A stretch of 64,000 nucleotides of DNA from SZUA-36 sp963801195 (GCA_963801195.1 CAWDDX010000007.1:1054001-1118000), one strand, 5' to 3'; counted from the first letter of the stretch, positions 32,546 through 42,264 are shown. A program made the numbers and translations. The notes: generated by a model not told the origin, from the sequence alone.

Positions 32546-33235
32546 CTAAAAGGGCAACTCCAGCGCGTCGCTGACGAAATGGTTGAGCCTGGCCGCCGTT
32601 TGGAAAGCACGGGTAGACTCGGCAACGAGGTCAGGGCTGAGCGCGAGTCCCGCGCTGAAACCGGTCATCACGTAAAAGCTTTTACGTTTCAGGTCTTCAA
32701 TGTGCATCGCATCGATTGTGTAACCACGCGGCGGCCGTTTGAGTGAATCGCCCTGGACACCGCCCATGGCTTCGACTTCAGGGGATTGGATCAGGCTTTC
32801 CCATGCCACGGGATTATCGGCGATAAACTCCCGTATCCTGCCCAGCTGTCTGGCCGGCGGATGCCAGATGCCGCCGCCGATCGAAATGCCGTCGGTTTCG
32901 ATGTGCAGGTAGAAGCCGGGGGCGTGGGCATCGCGGCCGGTACGGTGCCGGAAGTGGCAGGCGGCGTGGGTTTTATAGGGTGTCTTATCTTTCGAGAAAC
33001 GCGTGTCGCGGTAGATCCGGAACATGGAGCCGCCATGTGGCTTGGGGTCCGCAGTGTAATACGGCGAGATGGATTCAAGGTGTGGCGCCATGGCGCTGAT
33101 GTATTCACCCATCGGTTTGACTACGGATTTCTGGTAACGCTGTTTGTTGGCGTTGAACCAGTCCCGGTTGTTGTGTTTCTTGAGCGCTTTGAAGAAAGCA
33201 AAGAAGTCTTTTGGAAAACCATTAAATTCTGACAT
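32546..33235 (-). CDS. DUF2461 family protein
   Basis: A 229-residue protein of the DUF2461 family, whose function is unknown. Recognisable stretches are FPKDFFAFFKALKKHNNRDWFNANKQRY at the N-terminus, given here as the family's start pattern, RIYRDTRFSKDKTPYKTHAA in the middle and GFYLHIETDGISIGGGIWHP. No catalytic motif is known to me. An AAGG ribosome site sits seven bases before the ATG; the end of a miniature element (copy 3) lies only 13 bases upstream of the start codon, so promoter sequence must lie within or beyond that element. Confidence 0.85.
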   Translation of the reverse strand: MSEFNGFPKDFFAFFKALKKHNNRDWFNANKQRYQKSVVKPMGEYISAMAPHLESISPYYTADPKPHGGSMFRIYRDTRFSKDKTPYKTHAACHFRHRTGRDAHAPGFYLHIETDGISIGGGIWHPPARQLGRIREFIADNPVAWESLIQSPEVEAMGGVQGDSLKRPPRGYTIDAMHIEDLKRKSFYVMTGFSAGLALSPDLVAESTRAFQTAARLNHFVSDALELPF

Positions 33236-33248
33236 ATTTATACCTTAA

Positions 33249-33387
33249 GAAACCTATGATCAATTCTGGGTGAAGTAGAGATTGCCGTTCAAAATGTTCA
33301 GATTCACCAGCAGTAGTCGCTTGAGGCGACGCAGACGCTGGACATTTTGTATGTAGGATACGAGTTCACGAACAAACCAGAGGTTCC
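33249..33387 (-). mobile_element. Miniature palindromic element, copy 3 (shorter, diverged)
   Basis: A 139-base relative of the elements at 59271 and 61670, in reverse orientation. Ends read GAAACCTATGAT and, on the other strand, GGAACCTCTGG; internal landmarks TTCAAAATGTTCAGATTCA and GATACGAGTTCACGA are shared. About 20 bases are missing near the centre. It has TTAA on its left flank. No coding capacity. Confidence 0.82.
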
Positions 33388-33396
33388 TCACCCAAA

Positions 33397-33933
33397 TCAA
33401 GGCCTGCGATAAGGATAACGCCAGTAAACGGAACCGTAATACGGGTAATACCAGTAATAGGGCGGATACATGCCGTAATAGTCGTAGTAAACCCGGTCTA
33501 TACGTTCGGGCCACAGGGTCATGAAATCGATATCGACCACCGGAAAATGATAGTCGTATTCACCCACCTTGCGCACATCCATGTGGATGAGTTTACCGGT
33601 CAGGGTGACTTCGCGGCCCTTTTCAAACACCTCCGGGTCGTAAAAACCCGGTTTACAGGCAATGAAGCGGCCATCGGCCTGGTCGGTGTCGTTGGGACGC
33701 ATGGATGTCCCGAGTTGCCGGGCGAGGATTTCAAAACAGGTGTAGTCTTTTTCAGGCCGGGTGTCCAGTATCACGCCACCCCAGCGCACCGCGGTCTGCA
33801 GGTTGCTGGCGCTGGCGTTTTGGGGAGTCAGTGAAACATAATCGCCTTTCAGTTGCTCCGGAATGGAGACACACGCGGACAGTAAACAACCGATAACCGT
33901 GACGAGGCCGGTGGTGTAGATCAGGCGGTTCAT
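33397..33933 (-). CDS. Slp family outer-membrane lipoprotein
   Basis: A 178-residue lipoprotein of the Slp family (starvation-inducible lipoprotein and relatives). The signal peptide ends in the lipobox LLSAC, with lipidated Cys21; the next residue is Val, which favours outer-membrane sorting. The family pattern CVSIPEQLKGDY and VRWGGVILDTRPEKDYTCFEILARQL follows, then a C-terminal tail very rich in Tyr and Pro (YYDYYGMYPPYYWYYPYYG), which is unusual. The ATG at 33933 is six bases after GGAGG; upstream in-frame codons are rejected. Role unknown. Confidence 0.85.
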   Translation of the reverse strand: MNRLIYTTGLVTVIGCLLSACVSIPEQLKGDYVSLTPQNASASNLQTAVRWGGVILDTRPEKDYTCFEILARQLGTSMRPNDTDQADGRFIACKPGFYDPEVFEKGREVTLTGKLIHMDVRKVGEYDYHFPVVDIDFMTLWPERIDRVYYDYYGMYPPYYWYYPYYGSVYWRYPYRRP

Positions 33934-33979
33934 TCCCATCCTCCATAATATTGGTATACGTGTGTACATCTGGACACCT

Positions 33980-35977
33980 TCAGGACGTCGAACGTGGTTG
34001 AAAGCGTCTGATCAGGTCCGACAATTCCTGCTGACTGCCCGAGTCCTGCGAATAACGGCACCGGGTATACAGTTCAGCAATCCTGAATATAGCATTTCCC
34101 TTGTATTTTAACTGATTTGTCGCATTTGCCGCGAGTTCCGTGGCGGCCATGGAAGGGCGTGCGACAACTCCGGCTTTCGCCAGTTTTCGGGTGAACTGTC
34201 TCCATAAGCGCAGCAACGGGTCCGCTCTCCTCGACAAGCGGAATTTCAGCAGCATGGGTACCAGCATGAAAATGACGGTGCCGACGACGAGGATAAACGC
34301 GATCATCGCGATGACCAGTTTCGCCGGGCCAAGCATTTCCCAGCCGAACAATGAAAATAAACGTGATTGGCGGTCGGAGCCAAAGGTCACCACCCAGTTG
34401 TTCCATCCACGTTGAAACAGGTCAAAGGTGTTGCGTGCATTTCTCAGCCATTCAAAATCCAACAGGTAGCGGCGTTGGTCGAGCGATTCCACCGCGCCCT
34501 GTTCCACGCGCTCCGGCGCCACAGCAGCGGTCGGGTCGATGCGTGTCCAGCCGGAACCCCTGATCCAGACTTCCGACCAGGCGTGGGCATCCGATTGTCG
34601 CACCAACACGTAGGAGCCGATACTGTTGAAGTACCCGCCCTGGTAACCGGTGACCACGCGGGCAGGTATTCCGGCCATGCGCATCATGACGGTAAAAGCC
34701 GATGCATAGTGTTCACAAAACCCTTCCCGGGTACCGAACAGGAACTCGTCCACCGTGTGCCGGCTCAACAATGGCGGGTTTAATGTGTAGTGAAAATTAT
34801 TTTGGTGGAAAAAATCGAGTGCCCTGCGGATGATCTCGGTGTCGCTTTTGGCCGCGCTGCGCCATTCGGCCATCATTTCTGCGGTTCTCGGATTAAACCC
34901 TTCAGGCAGATCGATCGCAGCCCTGAGCAGGGTCTGTTTGAGTGCCGGGCTATCGTGAAAATCCGGGTCGGAAGCCATGACGTAACTACGTAGCTCGGTC
35001 ACCGGGCGGGACGTGATTAACTGGTAGTCGACGGTCAGCTTTGTCTTTGCCGGGAGCAGTGCAGGATAGTCCAGCGCGAACAACCACTTTTGTTCCGTTG
35101 GTTCCATTTGGACCTCGTAACGAAAATACGCCTTGTCAGGATCAGGCTTGCTTTCGGCTAACAGGTTACGGCCGAGGTAACCGGTTTTCCAGGTAGTGCC
35201 GTCAAAGTTCCAGAAGACCGGCCCGCGCCAGTACAGGTCACTGTTACGGGGTATGCCGCTTTCAAAGGTGGCTCGAAATGCCGGAGAATCATCCATAAAC
35301 AGGCTTTGAATACTGCCCGGGGACATCGAATCGGACAAGCCTGAACGGGCGTCCAGCGCGTCTTCGGGCAGCCCCCAAAGCGGACTGCCCCAGCGAGGGA
35401 AAAGCAGGAAAAGGACCAGTCCGACAGGGAATGCGAGCGCCACCAGGCGGGCACCGAAACCCAGTTCATTCAGAAGGTTTCGATCGGTCTCCGGCACTTC
35501 ATCGAGGACCTCGTATGCTTCGCAACGTTGCAGGTGCATGAAGGCGATCAACGAACTGAGCAGACATGCAATGATATAAATGATCATCGGCACGCCCTGG
35601 GAAAAAAGAAACTGGGTCCCGCACAGAAAAAGACTTAAACTGGCGACGACACGCGCATCGCGAATACGAAAGGTTTCCAGCAACTTCAGTGAAAGCATCA
35701 GCACCAGCATACTGACCGCCGCCCGTCTGCCCATCAGTCCGCCGTAGGTGATAACCAGCGCGGCGACGGCAAAGGCTGTCGCCACGATACGCAGGATCAT
35801 GGGCATCGGTTTCCATCTGCGGAACTCAGCCAGCAACCGCCAGGCAATGGGCAACAATGTGATCGGCACCAGGTGCAGGGGCATGCTTGCCAGCTGCGGG
35901 GTCATGCTGATCAAAAGGCTGGTGATCACCCAGATAATGCTGCGCCTGTCCAGCACCGCGGTAGGTCTTGATTTCAT
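33980..35977 (-). CDS. TgpA-type transmembrane transglutaminase (DUF3488 + transglutaminase-like)
   Basis: A 665-residue inner-membrane protein. The N-terminal part (DUF3488) has about six membrane segments up to residue 175; the periplasmic transglutaminase-like domain follows, with the catalytic Cys near 422 (GTREGFCEHYASAF), His in SDAHAWSEVW and Asp in WTRIDPTAA; one membrane segment and a cytoplasmic DUF4129-like tail end the protein. In Pseudomonas the related TgpA is essential for growth. ATG at 35977 overlaps the DUF58 stop in ATGA, so the longer frame is rejected. Third gene of moxR-DUF58-tgpA. Confidence 0.92.
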   Translation of the reverse strand: MKSRPTAVLDRRSIIWVITSLLISMTPQLASMPLHLVPITLLPIAWRLLAEFRRWKPMPMILRIVATAFAVAALVITYGGLMGRRAAVSMLVLMLSLKLLETFRIRDARVVASLSLFLCGTQFLFSQGVPMIIYIIACLLSSLIAFMHLQRCEAYEVLDEVPETDRNLLNELGFGARLVALAFPVGLVLFLLFPRWGSPLWGLPEDALDARSGLSDSMSPGSIQSLFMDDSPAFRATFESGIPRNSDLYWRGPVFWNFDGTTWKTGYLGRNLLAESKPDPDKAYFRYEVQMEPTEQKWLFALDYPALLPAKTKLTVDYQLITSRPVTELRSYVMASDPDFHDSPALKQTLLRAAIDLPEGFNPRTAEMMAEWRSAAKSDTEIIRRALDFFHQNNFHYTLNPPLLSRHTVDEFLFGTREGFCEHYASAFTVMMRMAGIPARVVTGYQGGYFNSIGSYVLVRQSDAHAWSEVWIRGSGWTRIDPTAAVAPERVEQGAVESLDQRRYLLDFEWLRNARNTFDLFQRGWNNWVVTFGSDRQSRLFSLFGWEMLGPAKLVIAMIAFILVVGTVIFMLVPMLLKFRLSRRADPLLRLWRQFTRKLAKAGVVARPSMAATELAANATNQLKYKGNAIFRIAELYTRCRYSQDSGSQQELSDLIRRFQPRSTS

Positions 35978-36954
35978 GGCAGAAACAGCGCCAGTGCTTC
36001 CAGGCACCGCGAGCGGTGAGCGGCGCCTTGACCTGCTTCGATAAGGACACCGGGGAGTCTGAGGCTGTAGAAAAGCAGTTTGTGGTCGGCGGTGATCACC
36101 CAGGTCGTGAGGATCGACAGGCGGGTTTCAATGTCTTCCCCCCTTAATACATCCCAGTTCAGTTCGACTGCGTCTTCGCGCGGGGTTTCAAATTCCAGGC
36201 TGTAAAGTTCGTCGTGGCGAGCGCTGGCCCGCCAGGCAACCCGTTGTATGGAATCACCGGCCTGGTATTTGCGCAGACCGTGTACCTCGTCACCGTCACC
36301 TACGGTCGCCCGACCGGATTGGCCTTGGCCGGTTTTGGGCAGTGGTGGCACCCTTGTGGCAGGCGCCGGGTAGACCAGGCAGCGGGTGTGTGGAAATATC
36401 CATGACCAGGCCTTGAACAGACCTAGCGGGAAGCGTGTTTCCAGTCTAAAAGACGGCATTTCAAGCCATCCGCGCTGCTCTGTTGAGTGCCTGAGAAGCA
36501 ATGTCTCCTGGCTGTTGAGACCGAGATCCTTGCAGTCCTGGCTTTCTTTGAAACCGGCCTGGAGCGCAAAACGCTGGCGGTCATCACCATTTGCGACGAA
36601 GACGCGAAATTGTGCGTGCTCACCGCAAAAAACGGGTTCGGAATAAATACTGTCAATTTTCAATCCGGACAGGTTGCGGTAGGCGATCAGCGTGGTCAGC
36701 TGGGCAATGGTGCCAAGCAGGAAAACCAGTATCAGGGCCATGTTGTTATTGAAATTAAGACCGCCAAGCGCCATGAAAACCAGCATGACCCCAAAACCCC
36801 AGCCAAACTTTGTCGGCAGCACAAAAATGTGGCGGTATTGCAGTTCGAATGGCGGCGTCAGCGGTCCGCGCTTGCTGTGTACGCGCTGTTTGATCCAGCC
36901 TGTAATATTGTCTCTGGTGGATTGACGGACCGGTTTCGTTACGACCGTTGCCAT
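35974..36954 (-). CDS. DUF58 protein
   Basis: A 326-residue protein with two adjacent membrane segments near 53-90 (GWGFGVMLVFMALGGLNFNNNMALILVFLLGTI) and a C-terminal DUF58 region with the signature RKYQAGDSIQRVAWRASARHDELYSLEFE. DUF58 proteins contain a vWA-like fold and are partners of MoxR ATPases. The gene lies between moxR (8 bases) and tgpA (ATGA overlap), so all three should be made together. Mechanism is unknown. Confidence 0.9.
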   Translation of the reverse strand: MATVVTKPVRQSTRDNITGWIKQRVHSKRGPLTPPFELQYRHIFVLPTKFGWGFGVMLVFMALGGLNFNNNMALILVFLLGTIAQLTTLIAYRNLSGLKIDSIYSEPVFCGEHAQFRVFVANGDDRQRFALQAGFKESQDCKDLGLNSQETLLLRHSTEQRGWLEMPSFRLETRFPLGLFKAWSWIFPHTRCLVYPAPATRVPPLPKTGQGQSGRATVGDGDEVHGLRKYQAGDSIQRVAWRASARHDELYSLEFETPREDAVELNWDVLRGEDIETRLSILTTWVITADHKLLFYSLRLPGVLIEAGQGAAHRSRCLEALALFLP

Positions 36955-36962
36955 CGTCTGGC

Positions 36963-37919
36963 TCAGGGGATTGCGACCTGGTTCAACAGATCTGAAATCT
37001 GCTCATTCACCGAAGTTTCCATGCCATGCGGCACTCGCATACGGTGACGTGCAAGACTCGGGAAAATGGCTTTTACGTCTTCGGGAATGGCAAAATCCCT
37101 GCCTGCCAGATATGCGTAGGCCTTGCTGCATTGCAGCATGGCGATACCCGCGCGGGGTGAAAGGCCGGTCACGAACCAGCGGTTGTTGCGGGTGCCGGCA
37201 AGCAGCGCCTGAACATAGTCCAGCAGGGCCGGACTGATGTGTACATTCTGGCAGTCCTGGCTCAGATGCAGGATGTCGTCCGGGCTGATGATGGGCTGGG
37301 TATCACGCAAAACCAGTAACCTGTCCTTTGCGGTTAGCAAATCACGTTCAACTTCCGGCTCCGGAAAACCAAGGGATAAACTCAGCAGGAAACGGTCCAG
37401 TTGGGAGTCGGGCAGGGGGAAGGTGCCACCCAGGTCAAGCGGGTTCTGCGTGGCAATCACAAAAAACGGTTTTGGCAGAACGTGTGTTTCTCCCTCGATC
37501 GTCACCTGGCCTTCCGCCATCGCCTCTAGCAGGGCGCTCTGCGATTTTGGTGTGGCGCGGTTGATTTCATCGGCCAGTACCAGTTGGGCGAAAATCGGGC
37601 CGGGATGAAATTCGAATTTCTCAAGGTCGCGGCGGTAAATTGAAACACCGAGGATATCGGCCGGCAACAGGTCGCTGGTGAACTGAATACGCTGGTAACG
37701 GACACCGATGACGGCTGCCATTGCGTGTGCAAACGTGGTTTTGCCGACACCGGGCAGGTCCTCGATTAAAAGGTGTCCCCTGGCCAGCAAGCAACTGAAG
37801 GCCAGCTTTACCTGCGGTTCCTTGCCCATGATGATGCTGTTAACAGTATTGACTGCGTCCTTCAGGCGATCGTGGCGATCACTTTCGGAAACGGGTGTCT
37901 TTAAGGATATTTCACTCAT
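36963..37919 (-). CDS. MoxR family AAA+ ATPase
   Basis: A 318-residue chaperone-like ATPase. Walker A is DLPGVGKTT at 54-62, Walker B is LVLADEINR, and sensor/arginine-finger regions ATQNPLDLGGTFPLPDSQLDRF and SPRAGIAMLQCSKAYA follow, as in MoxR proteins. In this family the ATPase is thought to assemble or activate the vWA-containing partner encoded next door (DUF58), possibly serving the transglutaminase. First gene of the three-gene unit; it starts only three bases after phhB on the same strand, so phhB may lead the transcript. Confidence 0.93.
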   Translation of the reverse strand: MSEISLKTPVSESDRHDRLKDAVNTVNSIIMGKEPQVKLAFSCLLARGHLLIEDLPGVGKTTFAHAMAAVIGVRYQRIQFTSDLLPADILGVSIYRRDLEKFEFHPGPIFAQLVLADEINRATPKSQSALLEAMAEGQVTIEGETHVLPKPFFVIATQNPLDLGGTFPLPDSQLDRFLLSLSLGFPEPEVERDLLTAKDRLLVLRDTQPIISPDDILHLSQDCQNVHISPALLDYVQALLAGTRNNRWFVTGLSPRAGIAMLQCSKAYAYLAGRDFAIPEDVKAIFPSLARHRMRVPHGMETSVNEQISDLLNQVAIP

Positions 37920-37922
37920 ATT

Positions 37923-38279
37923 TCAGGCATCCAGCAAATCGTCTATTTTTGCAGCACAAATGAAATCGTTTTCCGATAAACCGCCGATAGCGTGGGTGGT
38001 GTAACGAACTTCACAATATCCATAACCGGCAGAAAAGTCCGGGTGGTGGCCCTGCTGTTCGGACAGGTAAGCCATGGCGTTGATAAATGACATGGTTTCC
38101 AGGAACCCCTCGAACTTAAATTTTCTCGAAATGCTTTTCCTGTCGTCCGACACGTTCCAGCCTGGAACACGATCAAGATAGTTCGATAGACTGTCACCAT
38201 CCAATGGACAAACGCCGCCTTCACATGGTTTGCAATGCTTGTTACTCAAGTTTTCCAAACCCGCTCCCTGGATTGACAT
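37923..38279 (-). CDS. phhB: Pterin-4a-carbinolamine dehydratase (PhhB/DCoH)
   Basis: Dehydrates 4a-hydroxytetrahydrobiopterin, the product of aromatic amino acid hydroxylases. The 118-residue protein carries the catalytic HHP motif at 78-80 (QGHHPDFSAGYGYCEVRYTTHAIGG) with the third His at 96. Compared with usual members of about 95-110 residues, it has an extra Cys-containing N-terminus (NKHCKPCEGGVCPLDGD). The ATG at 38279 follows AAGGGG by seven bases. The hydroxylase partner phhA is not in the window; the free enzyme may serve another pterin or molybdopterin role. Confidence 0.9.
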   Translation of the reverse strand: MSIQGAGLENLSNKHCKPCEGGVCPLDGDSLSNYLDRVPGWNVSDDRKSISRKFKFEGFLETMSFINAMAYLSEQQGHHPDFSAGYGYCEVRYTTHAIGGLSENDFICAAKIDDLLDA

Positions 38280-38435
38280 ATTTTGACCCCTTTGCGCTGG
38301 CTTTGCCCTTGCCACAATATCTTGCCACAGTATACATTCACTGGCGCTGAAACTCATTTAATGGAAGTATCATGGCTGCAATGCCCATTGTTGAGAGCAC
38401 ACTTTATCGGAACAACGAACCAAAGCCAAACTGAT

Positions 38436-39566
38436 ATGCGAAATACATCATTTGTCTGTACAGCACTTGTTTTGCCCGGCGGCGGCGCGCGTGGCGCGTA
38501 CCAGGTGGGCGTACTCAAGGCCATCGATGAATTGACGGGTCACGGAAAAAATCCATTCCCCGTAATTTGCGGGACTTCGGCCGGTGCGATCAATGCGGCG
38601 GTCCTGGCCAGCCATGCTCATGAATTTTCAACCGGAGTCCAGCGCCTCGAACAATTCTGGCGGAGCATGCACTGCGCGCGTGTCTACCGAACCGATGCCT
38701 GGAACGTGTTCAAATCCGGCATGCGTTTTGCTATCAACCTGTTATCCATGGGAATGATCAAGACCAATCCGAAAGCTTTTCTGGATAACGCACCGCTACG
38801 CAGGTTCCTGCAAAGCACGCTGCGACTGGAGGGGATCGACACCGCGCTCGAATCGGGAGCGCTGCGGGGTGTCTCGGTTACCGCGTCGGGCTACAGCAGT
38901 GCAAGCGCAACCAGTTATTTCCAGGCACAGAAAGGTATTGCCGATTGGGAGCGCACACGCCGCAGGGGAGTGGCCGAAAAATTAAATGTACACCATCTTT
39001 TGGCGTCCGCGGCGCTGCCGATCCTGTTTCCCGCCGAACGCATCGGTAATGAGTACTTCGGTGACGGTGGTATGCGCATGGTCGCCCCGCTGAGCCCCGC
39101 CATACATCTCGGTGCAAACCGGATCATGGTGATTGGCACGCGCGATGAGAAACCCGACCTGCCACCCACGCGTCCGGCGGAATACCCATCGGCGGGGGAG
39201 ATCGGTGGTTACCTGATGGATACCATCTTCATGGATACGCTCAATGCCGACCTGGCGCGGATGAAACGGATCAACCGGACCCTTGGGCATGTATCCGAAG
39301 AAGAGCGCCCGCAGACCGGTCTGATCGATATCAACAGCCTGGTCATCAAACCCAGCAAGGATTTGCGTTACATCACCCGTGACCACGTCGGTGAAATACC
39401 GCGCAGTGTCCAGGTGTTGTTGCGAACCCTGGGTGGATGGGGCAGGGACTGGCGCATGGCCAGTTACCTTTTATTCGAGTCCAGCTATTGCAGCGAACTG
39501 ATCGATCTTGGTTACACCGATGGCATGAATATGCGAGCGGAAATCACCCGATTTCTGAACGGTTAG
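38436..39566 (+). CDS. Patatin-like phospholipase
   Basis: Ser-Asp dyad lipid hydrolase of 376 residues. The glycine-rich oxyanion motif PGGGARGAYQVG is at 14-25, the nucleophile Ser48 lies in GTSAGAINA and the catalytic Asp near 210 in GDGGMRM. C-terminal to the patatin core is an extra stretch of about 120 residues, including IDINSLVIKPSKDLRYI, as in DUF3336-less bacterial patatins. No signal peptide. Start is uncertain: ATG 38436 suits the fold, but the frame is open to 38283. Its 3' end overlaps fadE by 23 bases tail to tail. Confidence 0.88.
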   Translation: MRNTSFVCTALVLPGGGARGAYQVGVLKAIDELTGHGKNPFPVICGTSAGAINAAVLASHAHEFSTGVQRLEQFWRSMHCARVYRTDAWNVFKSGMRFAINLLSMGMIKTNPKAFLDNAPLRRFLQSTLRLEGIDTALESGALRGVSVTASGYSSASATSYFQAQKGIADWERTRRRGVAEKLNVHHLLASAALPILFPAERIGNEYFGDGGMRMVAPLSPAIHLGANRIMVIGTRDEKPDLPPTRPAEYPSAGEIGGYLMDTIFMDTLNADLARMKRINRTLGHVSEEERPQTGLIDINSLVIKPSKDLRYITRDHVGEIPRSVQVLLRTLGGWGRDWRMASYLLFESSYCSELIDLGYTDGMNMRAEITRFLNG

Positions 39567-42075
39567 TCACGGTCGGCCTTACACCGGCCAGTTTATCCGG
39601 TCCGGTTGGTGCCGGCTCTGGCGGCGCGGTTCTGAACTCCGTGTTGGCTGGACTTTCCACCCGTTCGCGGGGGAATTCATCCACCTCTATGACCCTGGTA
39701 CTGGCCTTCTGCGCCAAACGGACCATGGTCGCCTGTTCTTCAGTTATGACCCCGCTTTCGGTGGCGCGTTTGACCAGGCCCTCGTAATTTTCAAAGTTGA
39801 CGGATTGCTTCAGGGTATTCCTGATCGCACGTTCGGCAGCCTGTGCTTCCAGAACCAGGTGGAATGCCTTGTTCACGCGGCCGGTTGCATCATCCCGGTC
39901 GGAGATGAACACCCCGTCGATCAAACGGTCCCGGCTCTCGTTTTCAGTCAGCAGCAACTTTGCCACATCCTTGGCGGTTCTATCAGACGGGCCGGTATGT
40001 GGAAGACCGAAGGGAAATACGATCAGACGTACGATCCGGCCGAGTACGGGCACGGGAAAGTTCTGGATGACCCCGAGCAGGCTTTGCTGGATGTTATACA
40101 GGCTATCCTCCATACCCCATTGCAGCAAGGGCAGGTCACCGGCGGGCCGGCCATGATCCTCGAAACGTTTCAGCATGGCGCTGCCCATGTACAAATGGAT
40201 CAACGCGTCTGCCAGTCTGCCCGATAGTTTTTCCTTGAATTTGAATTTACCGCCCAGCAATACCAGTACCAGATCTGCCATGAATGCAAATGCGGAACTC
40301 AAACGGCTTAACTGGCGGAAATACCGCGCGTGCGGCCCGCTGACGGGCGCCGGTGTCATACGGCTGGCAGTCAGTCCCAGCAACAGGCTGCGCACCCCGT
40401 TGCTCAGGCTGTAGCCAATGTGTGCAAACAGGGCGTTGTCAAAGTCCCGCCTGGCCTGGCTGTTGGCGATACCCGAAACCGCATTCATCTCTTTTAAAAG
40501 ACACGGGTGTGCGCGGATGGAGCCCTGGCCAAAAATGATCAGCGAGCGCGTCAGTATATTGGCACCTTCAACGGTAATGGAAATGGGCAGTGTCTGATAG
40601 GCACGGGCGAGGTAATTGTTGGGTCCCTGGACAATACCTTTGCCGCCGTGGACGTCCATGGCATCGAGAATGCACTGGCGGTTGACTTCGGTCGTGTGGT
40701 ATTTGTTGATGGCTGACAGCACACCCGGGTTTTCACCCTGATCAAGCGCGCACAGCGTCAATATGCGCCCGGCGTCCATCCGGTACGTCCGGCCGCCTAT
40801 GCGGGACAGCGGTTCTTCAATGCCGCCGAAATTCCCGATGGGCGAATTGAACTGGGTTCGAATCCTGGCGTAGGCGCCGGTTAGCAACGAGGACATCTTG
40901 CCGCCCGCCACACCAAGAGAGGGTAGCGAAATAGCCCGACCCGCCGCCAGGCTCTGCATCAGCATCCGCCATCCCTGTCCAAGACGATCCTGGCCGCCAA
41001 TAACCCAGTCCATTGGAATAAAAACATCGGAACCCCGGGTCGGACCGTTCATGAACACCGCACCGACGGGCATGTGACGGTTGCCGATTTCGACACCTGG
41101 AGTATTGGTCGGAATCAACGCACAGCTGATGCCGAGATCCTTGTTGTCGCCGAGAAGGCCGTCCGGGTCATACGCCTTGAACGCGAGACCAAGCAAGGTC
41201 GCGACCGGGGCCAGCGTGATGTAACGTTTGTCCCAGTTGAGACGCAAACCCAAAACCTCTTTGCCATCGAATACGTCCTTGCAAACGATGCCCGTGTCCG
41301 GCATGGCGCCCGCATCTGAACCGGCCAGAGTGGACGTCAGCGCAAAGCAGGGAATCTCTTCACCTCTGGCGAGGCGCGGCAGGTAAAATTGCTTCTGCTC
41401 ATCGGTGCCATAATGCAGTAGCAACTCACCCGGACCGAGTGAATTTGGCACCATGACGGTCACCGCGGCCGTGACATTACGGCTGGCGATTTTCATAATA
41501 ACGGCCGAGTTGGCCAGCGCTGAGAATGCCAAACCGCCGTATTCCTCCGGAATGATCATGCTGAAGAAGCGATTGTCACGGAGGAACTGCCAGACGCTAT
41601 CAGGGAGGTCCATCTGTTTTTCAGAAATTTCCCAGTCGTCGAGCATCAGGCACAACTCTTCGACCGGTCCGTTCAGGAACGCCTGCTCGCGTTCGCTTAA
41701 AGCCGGGACGGGTTGCCTGAGCAGGCGGCGCCAGCGTGGCTTGCCGCTGAATAACTCTGCCTCCCACCAGACCGTACCCGCGTCGAGCGCCTCGCGCTCG
41801 GTCGAAGAAAGCTTGGGCATCACCTTCCGATAGACGCTGAATAGCCGGTTGCTGATCAACAGTCGGCGCAGGGGCTTGATGGCGAACCCGGCGAGACTGA
41901 CGGTCGCTATCCCCAGGGACCAGCGGAACCAGGCTGGGATTTCATAAAAGTGCCGCAGTTCGGTAAAAGCGAATGTCAGGCCTGCCAGGATGGCAATGGA
42001 GATCAGTAAAGGGATGCGGTAATACGCCAACAGAAGTGCGGAGAATATGAGCAAAACCAAAAAAAGAACGGTCAT
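39544..42075 (-). CDS. fadE: Acyl-CoA dehydrogenase FadE
   Basis: FAD enzyme of the first step of fatty-acid beta-oxidation (acyl-CoA to trans-2-enoyl-CoA). The 843-residue protein is of the long FadE type (E. coli 814): an N-terminal membrane segment (TVLFLVLLIFSALLLAYY), an acyl-CoA dehydrogenase core (SMIIPEEYGGLAFSAL; FALTSTLAGSDAG; TVEGANILTRSLIIFGQGSIR) and a C-terminal DUF1974 region. The ATG at 42075 has a GAGG site six bases upstream; the frame runs 44 codons further but has no such site. It works with fadJ-fadI at 52-55 kb. Confidence 0.94.
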   Translation of the reverse strand: MTVLFLVLLIFSALLLAYYRIPLLISIAILAGLTFAFTELRHFYEIPAWFRWSLGIATVSLAGFAIKPLRRLLISNRLFSVYRKVMPKLSSTEREALDAGTVWWEAELFSGKPRWRRLLRQPVPALSEREQAFLNGPVEELCLMLDDWEISEKQMDLPDSVWQFLRDNRFFSMIIPEEYGGLAFSALANSAVIMKIASRNVTAAVTVMVPNSLGPGELLLHYGTDEQKQFYLPRLARGEEIPCFALTSTLAGSDAGAMPDTGIVCKDVFDGKEVLGLRLNWDKRYITLAPVATLLGLAFKAYDPDGLLGDNKDLGISCALIPTNTPGVEIGNRHMPVGAVFMNGPTRGSDVFIPMDWVIGGQDRLGQGWRMLMQSLAAGRAISLPSLGVAGGKMSSLLTGAYARIRTQFNSPIGNFGGIEEPLSRIGGRTYRMDAGRILTLCALDQGENPGVLSAINKYHTTEVNRQCILDAMDVHGGKGIVQGPNNYLARAYQTLPISITVEGANILTRSLIIFGQGSIRAHPCLLKEMNAVSGIANSQARRDFDNALFAHIGYSLSNGVRSLLLGLTASRMTPAPVSGPHARYFRQLSRLSSAFAFMADLVLVLLGGKFKFKEKLSGRLADALIHLYMGSAMLKRFEDHGRPAGDLPLLQWGMEDSLYNIQQSLLGVIQNFPVPVLGRIVRLIVFPFGLPHTGPSDRTAKDVAKLLLTENESRDRLIDGVFISDRDDATGRVNKAFHLVLEAQAAERAIRNTLKQSVNFENYEGLVKRATESGVITEEQATMVRLAQKASTRVIEVDEFPRERVESPANTEFRTAPPEPAPTGPDKLAGVRPTVTNRSEIG

Positions 42076-42236
42076 ACATGTCCTCGCTTGAAGGTGACGT
42101 AAAGGTGTATCGATCCGGTTTCCCAACCAATTCATTTTAGGGGTGAATATAGGAGATTGAAAGAGGGCTGGGGTGATAACAGCCCAAAACCGCAAAGCCG
42201 ATTGCAAGAACGCCGGTCTCGGCTTAAAATTACCTG

Positions 42237-42264
42237 TTGACTTCAGTTAAATCGTTACTAGCAT
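42237..42264 (+). promoter_or_regulatory. Possible promoter of the ndk-der cluster
   Basis: TTGACT (42237-42242), a 16-base spacer and TAGCAT (42259-42264) lie 50 bases before ndk. The -10 is weak; identified by eye. Confidence 0.4.

Noticed and set aside
40855..40865. GGTTCGAATCC, which looks like a tRNA T-loop.
   Set aside because: It lies inside the fadE coding sequence and no acceptor, D or anticodon stem can be drawn around it.
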